64,000 bases of DNA, taken from NCBI GenBank assembly GCA_963785755.1, contig CAWAXG010000031.1, positions 348,496 to 412,495 on the forward strand, written 5' to 3'. A program made the translations under genes and the position numbers. Positions 1 to 8,320 of the stretch are shown here, in pieces. The DNA comes from JACCXG01 sp963785755. Its GTDB lineage: Bacteria; Acidobacteriota; Vicinamibacteria; Vicinamibacterales; 2-12-FULL-66-21. Below the pieces are notes generated by a model. It worked only from the letters and a program-made list of their open reading frames with translations, had not been told where the DNA came from and made no database searches. Position 1 is the stretch's first letter, and the number at the start of each line of letters is the position of its first letter.

Positions 1-986
1 ACCGTGTGGCCGATGGTGATGGTGTTCTGCGTATCGTCGACCGCGATGTCGCGGACCCAGCCGTCGCCGAGCGCGTTCATCCGCAGCAGGGTGTACTGGC
101 TTTCGGAAATCGGCACGTCCTTCGCGGGCACGGTCACGCGCATCGACTCGAAGCCGGCCTGCTCGATGCGTCCGGGGAACGTGTACTTCACGAGCGTGGC
201 GCCCGGCGGATTCAGGTGCGCGGCGTCGAGCGAATCGGAGAGTGGCACGTCGAGGGTGACGCGGGTGCCGGCCACGGATTTCACGACGCGATCGGTGTTG
301 ATGATGGTGCCGGCCTTGATCCACGTCTGCGGCTTGCCATCGCGACTGAGCTTGTCCATCTCCATGAACCGGATCCAGGCGTCGGTGACCGGCCGCTGAA
401 TCACGACGGTGTCGCCCGGCTGGAGACCCGCTGCCGAATCGACGGTGACGGAGCTGGCGCCCGACGGCACGTAGTTGTCGGTAATCGCGTAGATCTTCGC
501 GTCGAGCTGCCACGAGCCCGTTCCACTGATGTCGAGGAAGCGATGCGGCGGTCCTCCGACGCGGATCACGGTGCCCTCGTTGCCCGACCCGCTGCCGCGC
601 AGCACCACGCCGCTGGCGCCGATCTTCAGTGGTCCGTTCACCTCGTATGTGCCGCGCTGCAGCAGCACCGCGCCGCGAATGCCGTCCGCATCGGGCGCCA
701 GCCGGGACACTTCGTCGATCGCCGTCTGGATCCGTAGCGTGTTGTCGCCGGCGATCGGCTCGAGCGTGCGGACATTGCGTACGGCGGGCAGTCTCACGCC
801 GCCGCCCCTGTATCCGGCGTGTGAGAAATCCATGATCCGGTTGCCGCGCCCGTCGGTCGCGTACTGCAGCTTCTGGTCCGGGCCGGTTGAAACCCACTTC
901 GACGTCGGTGACGTCTGAGCCGCCGGGGTGAGGATGGCGACAGCAGCCACGACGGCTGCCAGACGCGACACGGACCTCTCGCTCAT
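1..986 (-). CDS. Secreted right-handed beta-helix (pectate-lyase-like) protein, 3' end cut by window edge
   Basis: The reading frame is open from the ATG at 986 to the left edge, so about 328 residues are visible and the C-terminus lies outside. It starts with a signal peptide (MSERSVSRLAAVVAAVAIL, cleavage near AAQT). After it comes the segment DFSHAGYRGGG, typical of pectate-lyase-superfamily beta-helix proteins, followed by repeated short beta-strand and turn stretches (GAVLLQRGTYEVNG, GVVLRGSGSGNEGTVI). Such proteins bind or cleave polysaccharides; the substrate cannot be read from the sequence. Its ATG overlaps the stop of the preceding YciI-like gene (ATGA), so it is probably translationally coupled and is the last visible gene of the operon that begins at 5341. 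Confidence 0.75.
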   Translation of the reverse strand, partial: MSERSVSRLAAVVAAVAILTPAAQTSPTSKWVSTGPDQKLQYATDGRGNRIMDFSHAGYRGGGVRLPAVRNVRTLEPIAGDNTLRIQTAIDEVSRLAPDADGIRGAVLLQRGTYEVNGPLKIGASGVVLRGSGSGNEGTVIRVGGPPHRFLDISGTGSWQLDAKIYAITDNYVPSGASSVTVDSAAGLQPGDTVVIQRPVTDAWIRFMEMDKLSRDGKPQTWIKAGTIINTDRVVKSVAGTRVTLDVPLSDSLDAAHLNPPGATLVKYTFPGRIEQAGFESMRVTVPAKDVPISESQYTLLRMNALGDGWVRDIAVDDTQNTITIGHT

Positions 987-1288
987 CGGGGCGCCTTGTC
1001 CGGCGCTGGCGGGCCAAACCCTGCGTAGGGTTTCAGCGGAATGATGGAGATGTCGAGCATGCCGGCTCGAAAGAGCGGCAGGGTGTCGAGGCGGTCGCGG
1101 ACGTGCTCTTCCGAGTCTGCCTCGATCAACAGGCACGCTCCCGGGACATCGCGACGATGCCAGAGATGGCGGAAGAAGCCTTCCGCGTACAGGACGCGCG
1201 CCTGGGCGACTTCGGCGTCGAGGCGCGCGGCGAATTCAGCTTCGGGAAAGCGCTCGGACAACCGGCGGGTCAGGATCAGGAACTGCAT
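983..1288 (-). CDS. YciI/muconolactone-isomerase-like small protein
   Basis: A 101-residue protein starting MQFLILTRRLSERFP. The start at 1288 is chosen because the family fold begins there; an in-frame upstream extension is Arg-rich and looks non-coding. The alternating hydrophobic pattern, the central GACLLIEADSEEHVRDRLDT and the ending MLDISIIPLKPYAGFG fit ferredoxin-like dimeric alpha/beta-barrel proteins of the YciI/muconolactone isomerase type. No catalytic role can be assigned. It lies 10 nt after the PQQ dehydrogenase stop and overlaps the next gene by ATGA, so it belongs to the same operon. It has no signal peptide, unlike its neighbours. Confidence 0.6.
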   Translation of the reverse strand: MQFLILTRRLSERFPEAEFAARLDAEVAQARVLYAEGFFRHLWHRRDVPGACLLIEADSEEHVRDRLDTLPLFRAGMLDISIIPLKPYAGFGPPAPDKAPR

Positions 1289-1298
1289 GGCGTCATCA

Positions 1299-3496
1299 TC
1301 ACGGTCTCTTTGTTGTCCGTTCGCGCGGCAGCGCGAACGCGTAGTAGCCCTGCGCCTCGGGCTTGCCTGGAACATACGCGATGTTTCCGGGCGGCGGCGT
1401 GCTCGACCCGGATGCGCAAAAGACGACGAAGTGGCGGCCGCCGGATTCGTAGACGGCGGCGATGCCTTCCGGATTGGCGTCCAGCTCGCGTTCCCAGAGC
1501 ACCTTGCCGGTGTCCGTGTCGAATGCGCGAACGGTGGCGTCTCCCCACGTGCCGATGAAGATCAGGCCACCCGCCGTGACGACCGGGCCGTTGCGATGGA
1601 TCCGTTCGGGACTGCCCGTATTCCTGATTCCCTTCGCGGCGAGCGCGCGAACGTTGCCGAGCGGCACTCGCCATTTGATCGTCCCATGATTGAGGTCGTA
1701 CGCGACGATCTGGGCCCATGGCGGACTGATCGCGGGCAGGCCGTTGTTGGCGCGGAACAGGGTGCCGAGAGGACCGAAGAACCGCGTCATGCCTTCGACC
1801 GCTGGCAGTGGGCGGGGCGCGCCAGGTCCGCCGGCGGCGCCGGCGACCGGATCGGCGAGGTAGGCGAGCAGGCTCTCGAGCTGCCGTTCCGGCATCGCCT
1901 GTTCCAGAAACGCCGGCATCTGATTCTGCCCGGCACGAATCACCTTCCGGATGCGCTCGGGTCCCAGCGTCTTCAGATCGATCAACGTCGTCCGATCCAT
2001 CGAGCGGATCGCCGGCGGCTCCGGCTGGCCGTGGCAGCTTTCGCACAGCCGCTGATACACGCCGCGTCCACGCTGCGGCGGCGTTCCTCCTTCTTCGTAC
2101 GCGGGGATCACCTGGCTCGCGCAGTCGGTGAATGGCCGGCTGATCGGATGAACGCACGTAGAGCATGCCGGTCGTGGGATCGGCAGCGCTGCCGCCCCAG
2201 TTCGAGCCGCCGAACTCACCTGGGATCGAGATCTGGTCTCGCGTCAGCTGTCTGCGGCGTGAACAGGCCTTCGTTGCGCGCGTTCTGCAGCAGGACCTTC
2301 AGACGCTCGCGTTCGGCCTCGTCGAGGTGCGGATTGATGTCGTCGGCGGTGAACGTCTGCCGCGCGAACGGCGGGGGATTGGTGGGGAAGGGCTGCGTCG
2401 GCCACGTCTCTTCGCCGGGGACATCGCTCTTCGGGACCGGACGCTCTTCGATCGGCCAGATCGGCGCGCCGGTCGACGCGATCGAAGACGTAGAGGAACC
2501 CGAACTTCGTCGGCTGCGCCACGACGTCGACGGGCTTGCCATTCGCGGCGCATCGTCAGCAGCTTCGGCGCCGTGGTCAGGTCGTAATCCCAGAGATCGT
2601 GGTGGACCGACCTGAAAGTGCCACGAGCCGCTTCCCGGTCCGCGCGTCGAGCGCCAGCAGGCGAATTGCCGAACAGGTTCGCGCCCTTGCGATCGCCGCC
2701 AAAGCTGTCGTGCGTCGGCGATCCGAGCGGGAGGTAGGCGATCGCCGCGCTTCTCGTCGATCGAGATCTCGCCCCACGCGTTGGCGCCGCCGGCCCACTG
2801 CCATGCGTCCTTCGGCCAGGTGTCGTAGCCGAACTCGCCGGGATGCGGAATCGTGTGAAACGTCCAGACCAGCTTCCCGGTGATGACGTCGAAGGCGCGG
2901 ATGTCGCCCGGCGGGGACCCGTAAAGCTCGCCGGTGTTCGATCCCGTGATGAAGAGGTTCTCGAACACGCGGCCTGGGCGTGCCGCTCGGACCGCCGAGC
3001 GGGCGATGCGCGCCGTCGCGCATGTTGACGCGGCCGCTTGTCGCCGAACGAGTCGATCGGTTCGCCGGTCAGCGCGTCCAGCGCGCGAAGGGAACCGCCG
3101 GCCGCGAAGATCAGCCGCGGGTCGCGACGGTCGCGTGCTCTCCCAGTAGTTGATCCCGCGGTTGCCAGGGCCGCCGCCCTCGAGTACGTGCGACCAGATC
3201 TGCTTTCCCCGTGCCGGCGTCGAGCGCGACGATCGCGTTCCTCGGCCCGAGCACGTACATCACGTTGTCGACGACGAGCGGATTGAAGCCGAAGTTCCCC
3301 TTGCGATCCGGGACCGGGAAGGTCCAGGCGAGTTCGAGCTGACTGACATTGGCCTTGGTGATCTGCGTCAGCGCCGAGTACTGCATCGAGTCCGGAGATC
3401 CGCCGTAGTCGCTCCACGTCGTGTACGGCGGCTTCACCGTCTGCGCCTGCAGGCCGGCGAGCGCGAGCACGACGGTCAGCAAGCCGCCTGTTTCAT
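1299..3496 (-). pseudogene. PQQ-dependent dehydrogenase with c-type heme domain, multiply frameshifted
   Basis: Paralogue of the intact genes at 14069-16279 and 21876-24083, but readable only by moving among all three frames. Recognisable in order: signal peptide (MKQAA then LLTVVLALAGLQAQT after a 1-nt loss near 3482), the start of the propeller (YTTWSDYGGSPDSMQYSAL), GRVFENLFITGSNTGE, VHHDLWDYDLTTAPKL, WPIEERPVPKSDVPGEE, the heme site CESCHG and the last propeller part ending AQGYYAFALP. I count about ten frame changes between 2100 and 3480 and none from 2100 to the stop at 1299. The family oxidises sugars or alcohols in the periplasm using PQQ and passes electrons to cytochrome c. The ATG at 3496 overlaps the stop of the ThuA fusion gene (ATGA). 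It is either a decayed gene or a badly polished copy of a repeated gene. Confidence 0.8.
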
Positions 3497-5341
3497 TGCT
3501 GGCTTCCCTTGCGCGTCTGCCTGGCGCTGGGGGTCGCGTCGGCGTCGAGGTCGCCGAGGATGTACTGGATTGCGGCCAGCAGGTGCTGGGTCCACCGCTG
3601 ATCGGTGTAGAAGATGTTCGTATGACCGAGCGGCGTGAAGTAGGTCCGGCCCTTGCCGAAGGTCTTGATCCACGCCACGCCGTAGTCCTGATCCGGCCTG
3701 GTGCACTGGTTGCAGAATCGATTCGCGGTCGCGCGATCCGATTTCTCGACGTCGATGGTCAGGAGGATGTGCTGCTTCTCGCGTGAGTAGGGCGAGTACG
3801 GCAGGAAAGATGTAGAACTCGTCGGTGTGCTCGAAGCTCGCGCCCCCGAAGCTCTTCGTGAGCGGGCTGTTGGCGTCTTCCACCTTGAGCACCTGTTTCT
3901 CGATGCGATGCGCGCCGGCCCAGCCGCCCATCATGTCGGCGAACTCCGGCCAGTTGTTGTTGGCATAGGTGACGGCATGATGGCCGCCGATGCCTCCGCC
4001 CTCTCGAACGAAGCGCAGGAGGCCTTCGCGCACTTCCGGATCGTTGTGCACCATGCCGCAGACGTTGTTGAAGTAGATCGCGTCGAACTCCTTCACCTTG
4101 GGATACTTCAGCAGCTCCGGATCGTTGCTGAAGATCGGCTCGAACGCGCCGGTCTGTTTGCCCATCAGCTCCAGCAGATAGGTGCCGTGCGGGATCGTGG
4201 AGTGTCCCGAGTACATCTGGATGTCGGTGACCAGCAGCTTGCGCGGCTTCGCGGGCTTCGCGATCGCCTGACGGGGCGCGGCCGCCTCGATCTGCTGGCG
4301 CATCTCCGGCTCGAGGCGGTCGGCGCCGCGGATTTTGCCCGCCGGCGTGTCGAGCATCGCCCGCACCCGCGCCGCCATCGCCGGCCACATCACGCGCTCG
4401 AACGCGGTGACGTTCTTCATCAGGTCGGCTTCGGACGCGCCGGTCGATTCGATCACGATCGACAGCGGCTTGACTCCGGCGCGGTAGGCGGCCAGAAAGA
4501 AATCAGCAATGCCTCCCGCACCCTCGCCAAGCGGGACGGGACGTCCTTTCGCGCCGAGCGCGCTGCGATCGGACGCGCGCACCAGCAGCAGCCGGTCTTT
4601 TACCGCGGCGAGCGCGTCCGCCGGCTTCACGCCGTCCTGGATCCAGCCGCCGAGATCCGCCGCGATGCCGAGCCGCTTGCCGCGCCCATCGAGCGACGCG
4701 AGCACGGCCTTGGGATCGCTCCTGCTCTCCACCGCGACATTGATGCCGAACTCCTCGGCGAGCTTGTCCACCTCGGCGAGGTTCGCGGTATCGGCGCCGA
4801 CCACGATGAGAGGCACGTTGAGTGACTTGACGAGCTCGAAGACCTGCCGGCGCGCGGCTTCGTCGGCTCCGAGGCGATCGATGCGGTACGACAGGATCTG
4901 CTGATTGAGCTCACGCAGGCGATAGACGACCGCGCCCCGCTCGCCTGGCTGCAGCCGGTGATCCAGCGGCTTGGGTACTTCGAAGCTCGTGATCTGTGCG
5001 CTCGAGGCCTCGACGCTCGTGACCGCGATGGGATGACCGTCGGCGCGGACGAGCGCCTCTGAAAACGTCAATCCCTTGATCGCCGTCGACGGCACGGCTA
5101 CGCGCCAGCCGAACCACATGTTGTTGTCCGCGGCGCCGACCCGGATCGTGCCCAGGCTGGTGCCATTCGGACGCTGTGAGATCGAGGCGACCGGCTGCTG
5201 TCCGGGCGGCTGGGCGCCGCGGCCCTGTCCCTCCGCTCCGCCACGCCCGGCGCCTGTCCCAGCCGGGGGCGGCTGTTGAGCCAGGCCCGAGAATCCGGTC
5301 AGCGCGATCATGACGACGGCGGCGCGAATGGTGTGCTGCAT
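3493..5341 (-). CDS. Exported fusion: sugar-isomerase-like TIM barrel + ThuA domain (one frameshift)
   Basis: Starts MQHTIRAAVVMIALTGFSG, a signal peptide followed by a Gly/Pro/Gln-rich linker; a TTG 18 nt upstream is the alternative start. Residues about 110-330 resemble an AP-endonuclease-2 / xylose-isomerase-like TIM barrel (LIVVGADTANLAEVDKLAEE, GINVAVE, GIAADLGGW). From about residue 365 a ThuA glutamine-amidotransferase-like fold follows (KLLVTDIQMYSGHSTIPHG, FVREGGGIGGHHA). A 1-nt insertion near 3808 shifts the frame after DEFYIF; the continuation reads LPYSPYSREKQHILLTIDVE and ends GDLDADATPSARQTRKGSQQ. It is the first gene of a four-gene operon and overlaps the PQQ gene by ATGA. A paralogue at 12231-14034 also sits beside a PQQ gene. 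ThuA-type proteins act in keto-sugar metabolism; the substrate here is unknown. Confidence 0.8.
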
Positions 5342-5360
5342 GGCTGTGCTCCAGGCCAAC

Positions 5361-5372
5361 TTTACCGTTCAA
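5361..5372. promoter_or_regulatory. Putative LacI-type operator upstream of the ThuA operon
   Basis: The 12-mer TTTACCGTTCAA lies 20 bp upstream of the ATG at 5341. The identical 12-mer occurs once more in this window where I looked, at 21767-21778 upstream of another PQQ dehydrogenase. The central CG with A/T-rich flanks is the general shape of LacI-family operators. No LacI gene is in the window. Only one half-site cluster is visible here, against two at the other sites. Confidence 0.4.
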
Positions 5373-5415
5373 GCACGCCGATTCTAGACTAAAAATAGAC
5401 CGGGGGGCTTCGCCC

Positions 5416-5470
5416 CGCCGCCTCGCGCGAAGCGCTCGGCGAGACCTCGCCGTAGCCTGGCGAAGGCGGG
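5416..5470. repeat. REP-like palindromic repeat, family A
   Basis: A GC-rich palindrome containing GCGCGAAGCGCTCGGCGAG and its partner CTCGCCGTAGCCTGGCGAAG. A closely related copy is at 10830-10895, and a partial one near 21521-21580 keeps CTACGGCGAGGCCTCGCC. Location in gene gaps and strong hairpin potential are typical of bacterial REP elements. Confidence 0.6.
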
Positions 5471-5546
5471 CCGGACCCCCATCGCCGTCGCTCGCGGGGC
5501 CCCGATGCCCCGCTCCGCTCCGGCGGCCGCGCTGACGCGCGGACGG

Positions 5547-5594
5547 CCTTGACCGGAAGTTGAGTCGAAAAACTCAGATTCGAGCCGGTCAAGG
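5547..5594. promoter_or_regulatory. Perfect 10-bp inverted repeat before the Tat TIM-barrel gene
   Basis: CCTTGACCGG at 5547-5556 is matched exactly by CCGGTCAAGG at 5585-5594, with an inner stem GAGT/ACTC around CGAAAA. It ends 46 bp before the ATG at 5641. It could be an operator, an RNA hairpin in the leader, or a repeat; the sequence does not decide. Confidence 0.4.
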
Positions 5595-5640
5595 TGTCTA
5601 GACAGAATCGCCCCGCGGCATTTCTGAGAGAATCGGCGTC

Positions 5641-6597
5641 ATGACGAGCATCACCCGACGCGACTGGATCCGGACGGCGGCTGAGACCACGCTCGCGACG
5701 GTCATCGCGGGCAGCACGGGCGTCTCGGCGGCGCAGCAAGCTGCGACCGGTGCAACCGGCACCACGGCCGCTCCACGACGGCGTGAGTTCTGTTTCTTCT
5801 CCAAGCACCTCGCCGAGCTCGACTGGAGCGATCTCGGACGCGCCGTCAAGGACGCCGGCTACGATGGCGTCGATCTCACCGTGCGGGCGGCCGGTCACGT
5901 GCTGCCGGAGAAGGCGGCCGCGGATCTGCCGCGCGCCCTGGAAGCGATCAAAGCCCAGGGTGTGACCGTGCCGATGGTGACGACCGATCTCGTCTCGGCG
6001 GCCAATCCACACGCCAGGCCGCTGCTTCAGGCGGCCGCTCGCGGCGGCGTTCGCTATTTCAAGACCGGCTACTGGCGATACTCATCGTCGCCCGATGTCC
6101 GCGCGCAGCTGAATGCGACGGGGGAGGAGCTCACCGGCTTGACCGCGCTCGCGCGGGATTGCGGGATCGAGCTCGGGTTCCACAACCACACGTCTTACAT
6201 CGGCGCCGCGCTCTGGGACGTCGCTCCCTTCATCGATCGGCTCGATCCGAAGTGGGCGGGCTACTACTTCGATCCGCGCCATGCGGTTGCCGAAGGCGGC
6301 GGCGGTGCGTGGAAGGCGGCGACGCATCTGGTCCTGCCGCGCCTCAAGATGGTGGCGCTCAAGGATTTCCTCTGGGCGAAGACCGACAAGGGCTGGCGCA
6401 TCGACAACTGCCCGATGGGCGCCGGGATGGTCGATTGGACGTGGATGGGCGCGGCGATCAACGGCGCCGGGTTCGCTGGACCGATATCGATCCACTTCGA
6501 GTACCAGATCCCCGGCAGCACCCAGCAGGAACGCACCCGGCGCACCCTCGAAGCCGCGGTCAAGGATCTCGCGTTCGCCCGGAAGGCGCTGGCCTAG
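5641..6597 (+). CDS. Tat-exported sugar phosphate isomerase/epimerase-like TIM-barrel protein
   Basis: 318 residues. The N-terminus TRRDWIRTAAETTLATVIAG is a twin-arginine signal, so the protein is exported folded. The body is an AP-endonuclease-2-like TIM barrel: FFSKHLAELDWSDLGRAV, AGYDGVDLTVRAAGHVLPE, ELGFHNHTSY with the typical metal-ligand His/Asn cluster, GYYFDPRHAVAEGG, LKMVALKDFLWAK, and ISIHFEYQIPG carrying a probable late metal-binding Glu. Known relatives isomerise, epimerise or cleave sugars and keto-glycosides. It is divergent from the ThuA/PQQ operon and shares the 300-bp promoter gap with it. The substrate is not known. Confidence 0.8.
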   Translation: MTSITRRDWIRTAAETTLATVIAGSTGVSAAQQAATGATGTTAAPRRREFCFFSKHLAELDWSDLGRAVKDAGYDGVDLTVRAAGHVLPEKAAADLPRALEAIKAQGVTVPMVTTDLVSAANPHARPLLQAAARGGVRYFKTGYWRYSSSPDVRAQLNATGEELTGLTALARDCGIELGFHNHTSYIGAALWDVAPFIDRLDPKWAGYYFDPRHAVAEGGGGAWKAATHLVLPRLKMVALKDFLWAKTDKGWRIDNCPMGAGMVDWTWMGAAINGAGFAGPISIHFEYQIPGSTQQERTRRTLEAAVKDLAFARKALA

Positions 6598-6809
6598 CAG
6601 CGCCTCGACCGGTATTCCCTTCCCGAATCCGAGAAACGGCGTGGCCCGTCTCCCGGTAAATCCATCCCCCAACCTGCGCCGTAGTAAGAGTGGAGGCCAT
6701 CCATGACGGTCGAGGTCCTGATCACGGAAACAGACGACCTGGCCCGGTGCCAGGCGGCCTGACGAATGCGTTGGCCGAAGGGTGAGGGTATGATCCGCGC
6801 GGTTTGACG
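6598..6809. other. Intergenic gap with a possible 36-residue minus-strand ORF
   Basis: Between the TIM-barrel gene and the sigma factor. On the minus strand 6704-6594 reads MDGLHSYYGAGWGMDLPGD and ends REYRSRRC. The aromatic and Gly-rich composition is unlike random translation of this GC-rich DNA, but there is no good ribosome site and no relative I can name. On the plus strand the gap would hold the promoter of the sigma operon; I could not pick one out. Confidence 0.25.
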
Positions 6810-7427
6810 ATGTGGTTTCTTGCGGCGGTGATGGCTCCGATCGCCAGCGGCCAGCAGGCCGATGATGTCGCGTCGGTCGCGCGCGCGGCGGCCGGCGACG
6901 GCGCTGCGATCGCTTCGCTGTACGACGCGCACGGCCGGGCGATGTACTCGCTGGCGTTGCGTGTGCTTGCCGATGAAGCCGATGCCGAGGACGTACTCCA
7001 GGAAGTCTTCGCGCAGGTCTGGCGCCAGGCGTCACGCTACGACGCGAGGCGCGGCACCGTCGCCGCGTGGCTCCTGACGATCACGCGGACGCGCGCCATC
7101 GATCGGTTGCGCGCGCGCCGTGCCCGGCCCGACAGCGCCGCGGCGGCGGCGAACGAGGATGCGGACAGCAATCTGCCCGCCTCGTTCGTCGATCCCGGCG
7201 ACGCGCTGGCCGCGGCGCGGGACGCTGAACGCGTCCGATCCGCCCTGCGTGAGCTCCCCGTGCTTCAGCGGCTGGCGATCGAGCTTGCCTATTTCGAGGG
7301 GCTGTCGCAGAGCGAGATTGCGGAGCGCCTCGAGCAGCCGCTGGGCACCATCAAGACACGCATTCGACTCGGATTGTTGAAGCTGCGTGACGCGCTGTCG
7401 GGCAGCGCGGCCGGAGGAACCATATGA
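6810..7427 (+). CDS. ECF sigma-70 factor (SigK-like group)
   Basis: About 205 residues. Region 2 is seen as AAIASLYDAHGRAMYSLALR, EADAEDVLQEVFAQVW and TVAAWLLTITRTRAIDRLR; region 4 as LRELPVLQRLAIELAYFEGL, SQSEIAERLEQPLGTIKTR. The start is uncertain: ATG at 6810 or 6831, or a TTG at 6804, all lying before the conserved part. The stop overlaps the start of the RskA-like anti-sigma gene (ATGA), the classic arrangement in which the pair is co-translated and the anti-sigma holds the factor at the membrane. The genes just downstream (TonB receptor, barrel protein) are possible targets, but this is inference. Confidence 0.9.
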   Translation: MWFLAAVMAPIASGQQADDVASVARAAAGDGAAIASLYDAHGRAMYSLALRVLADEADAEDVLQEVFAQVWRQASRYDARRGTVAAWLLTITRTRAIDRLRARRARPDSAAAAANEDADSNLPASFVDPGDALAAARDAERVRSALRELPVLQRLAIELAYFEGLSQSEIAERLEQPLGTIKTRIRLGLLKLRDALSGSAAGGTI

Positions 7428-8224
7428 GCGCGACGCACGACGAACAGGCGCTTGCCGCCCCGTACGTGCTGGGCGCGCTCGAAGCCTCCGAGCGCCGTGC
7501 GTTCGAGGCGCACCTGGCGACGTGCCCGATCTGCCTGGCCGAGGTCCGCTCGCTGCAGCCGGTCGCGGACGCGCTCGCGCACGCGGTGCCGCAGCAGACG
7601 CCGCGCCCGGAGCTGCGCCGCCGCGTGCTCGGCGTCATTCCTGGCACTGCGCCCGGCGTCACACACGATCGGCCAGCGCGCTCGACGACAGCCGGATGGC
7701 TGCCTCTTGCCGCGGCCGTCATCGTCTCCGCTGGTCTCGGCGTGTATGCATGGACGCTGCAGGGTCGCGTCGCGTCACTCGAGACGCGGCTCGACAGCGC
7801 TGAACGCCGGGCCGCGGCCGCCGAGCGGGACACGCTCGAAGCCCGCCGTGCCGCGGGCGACGCGAAGGTGATGGTGGCCGTGCTCGAGGCCTCCGATCTG
7901 GTCCGGATCGAACTCGCCGGACAGAAGCCCGCGCCATCGGCGACGGCGCGCGCCTTGTGGAGCCGCAATCGCGGGATGGTGTTCAGCACGAGCAATCTGC
8001 CGCCGCCGCCGCCGGGCAGCGTCTATCAGGTGTGGGTGCTCGCCAAGGGCGCGCCGATCAGCGCGGGGCTGCTCTCGATCGACCAGGCGGGCCGCGGCCT
8101 CGCGTTCTTCCAGACGCCGTCCGACATTCCGCCGCCGACCGGCGTGGCCGTATCGCTCGAACCGTCGGGAGGCCGGCCGCAGCCGACCGGCGATATCTAC
8201 CTGCACGGCGCGCCCGGCCCCTGA
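7424..8224 (+). CDS. RskA-like membrane anti-sigma factor
   Basis: 266 residues. The N-terminal zinc-binding anti-sigma motif is HLATCPICLAEV (HxxxCxxC), placed after EQALAAPYVLGALEASERRA. A single transmembrane helix follows (GWLPLAAAVIVSAGLGVYAW), then a coiled-coil stretch (RVASLETRLDSAERRAAAAE), and a C-terminal RskA domain with VYQVWVLAKGAPISAG and GVAVSLEPSGG. The N-terminus should bind the sigma factor in the cytoplasm and the C-terminal domain should sit in the periplasm. It overlaps the sigma gene by 4 nt. Confidence 0.9.
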   Translation: MSATHDEQALAAPYVLGALEASERRAFEAHLATCPICLAEVRSLQPVADALAHAVPQQTPRPELRRRVLGVIPGTAPGVTHDRPARSTTAGWLPLAAAVIVSAGLGVYAWTLQGRVASLETRLDSAERRAAAAERDTLEARRAAGDAKVMVAVLEASDLVRIELAGQKPAPSATARALWSRNRGMVFSTSNLPPPPPGSVYQVWVLAKGAPISAGLLSIDQAGRGLAFFQTPSDIPPPTGVAVSLEPSGGRPQPTGDIYLHGAPGP

Positions 8225-8271
8225 TCAGTCACGCGACGAGTTCCGGCTCGAAGCAGGTCAGCGCGGCCCTA

Positions 8272-8320
8272 CCCACGCAGACATCCGTTGATCGTCGTCG
8301 TCCGTAGATGACTGCGTGGG
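8272..8320. other. Hairpin in the leader of the TonB receptor gene
   Basis: CCCACGCAG at 8272-8280 is perfectly complementary to CTGCGTGGG at 8312-8320, enclosing 31 nt. It lies between the anti-sigma stop and the TonB signal peptide and overlaps the presumed GTG start. It does not match a riboswitch class I know. A terminator role is unlikely, because no T-run follows. Confidence 0.35.

Noticed and set aside
1103..2615. Long plus-strand ORFs over the broken PQQ gene
   Set aside because: They are antisense to recognisable PQQ dehydrogenase text on the minus strand and carry no motifs of their own.
3827..4825. 332-residue plus-strand ORF opposite the ThuA fusion
   Set aside because: Composition is Arg/His/Ala-rich with no family pattern, and it lies exactly antisense to a recognised gene; an effect of high GC.
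8272..8320. Riboswitch before the TonB receptor
   Set aside because: Only a simple stem is seen. No cobalamin, TPP or other conserved core could be matched, so it is listed only as a hairpin.
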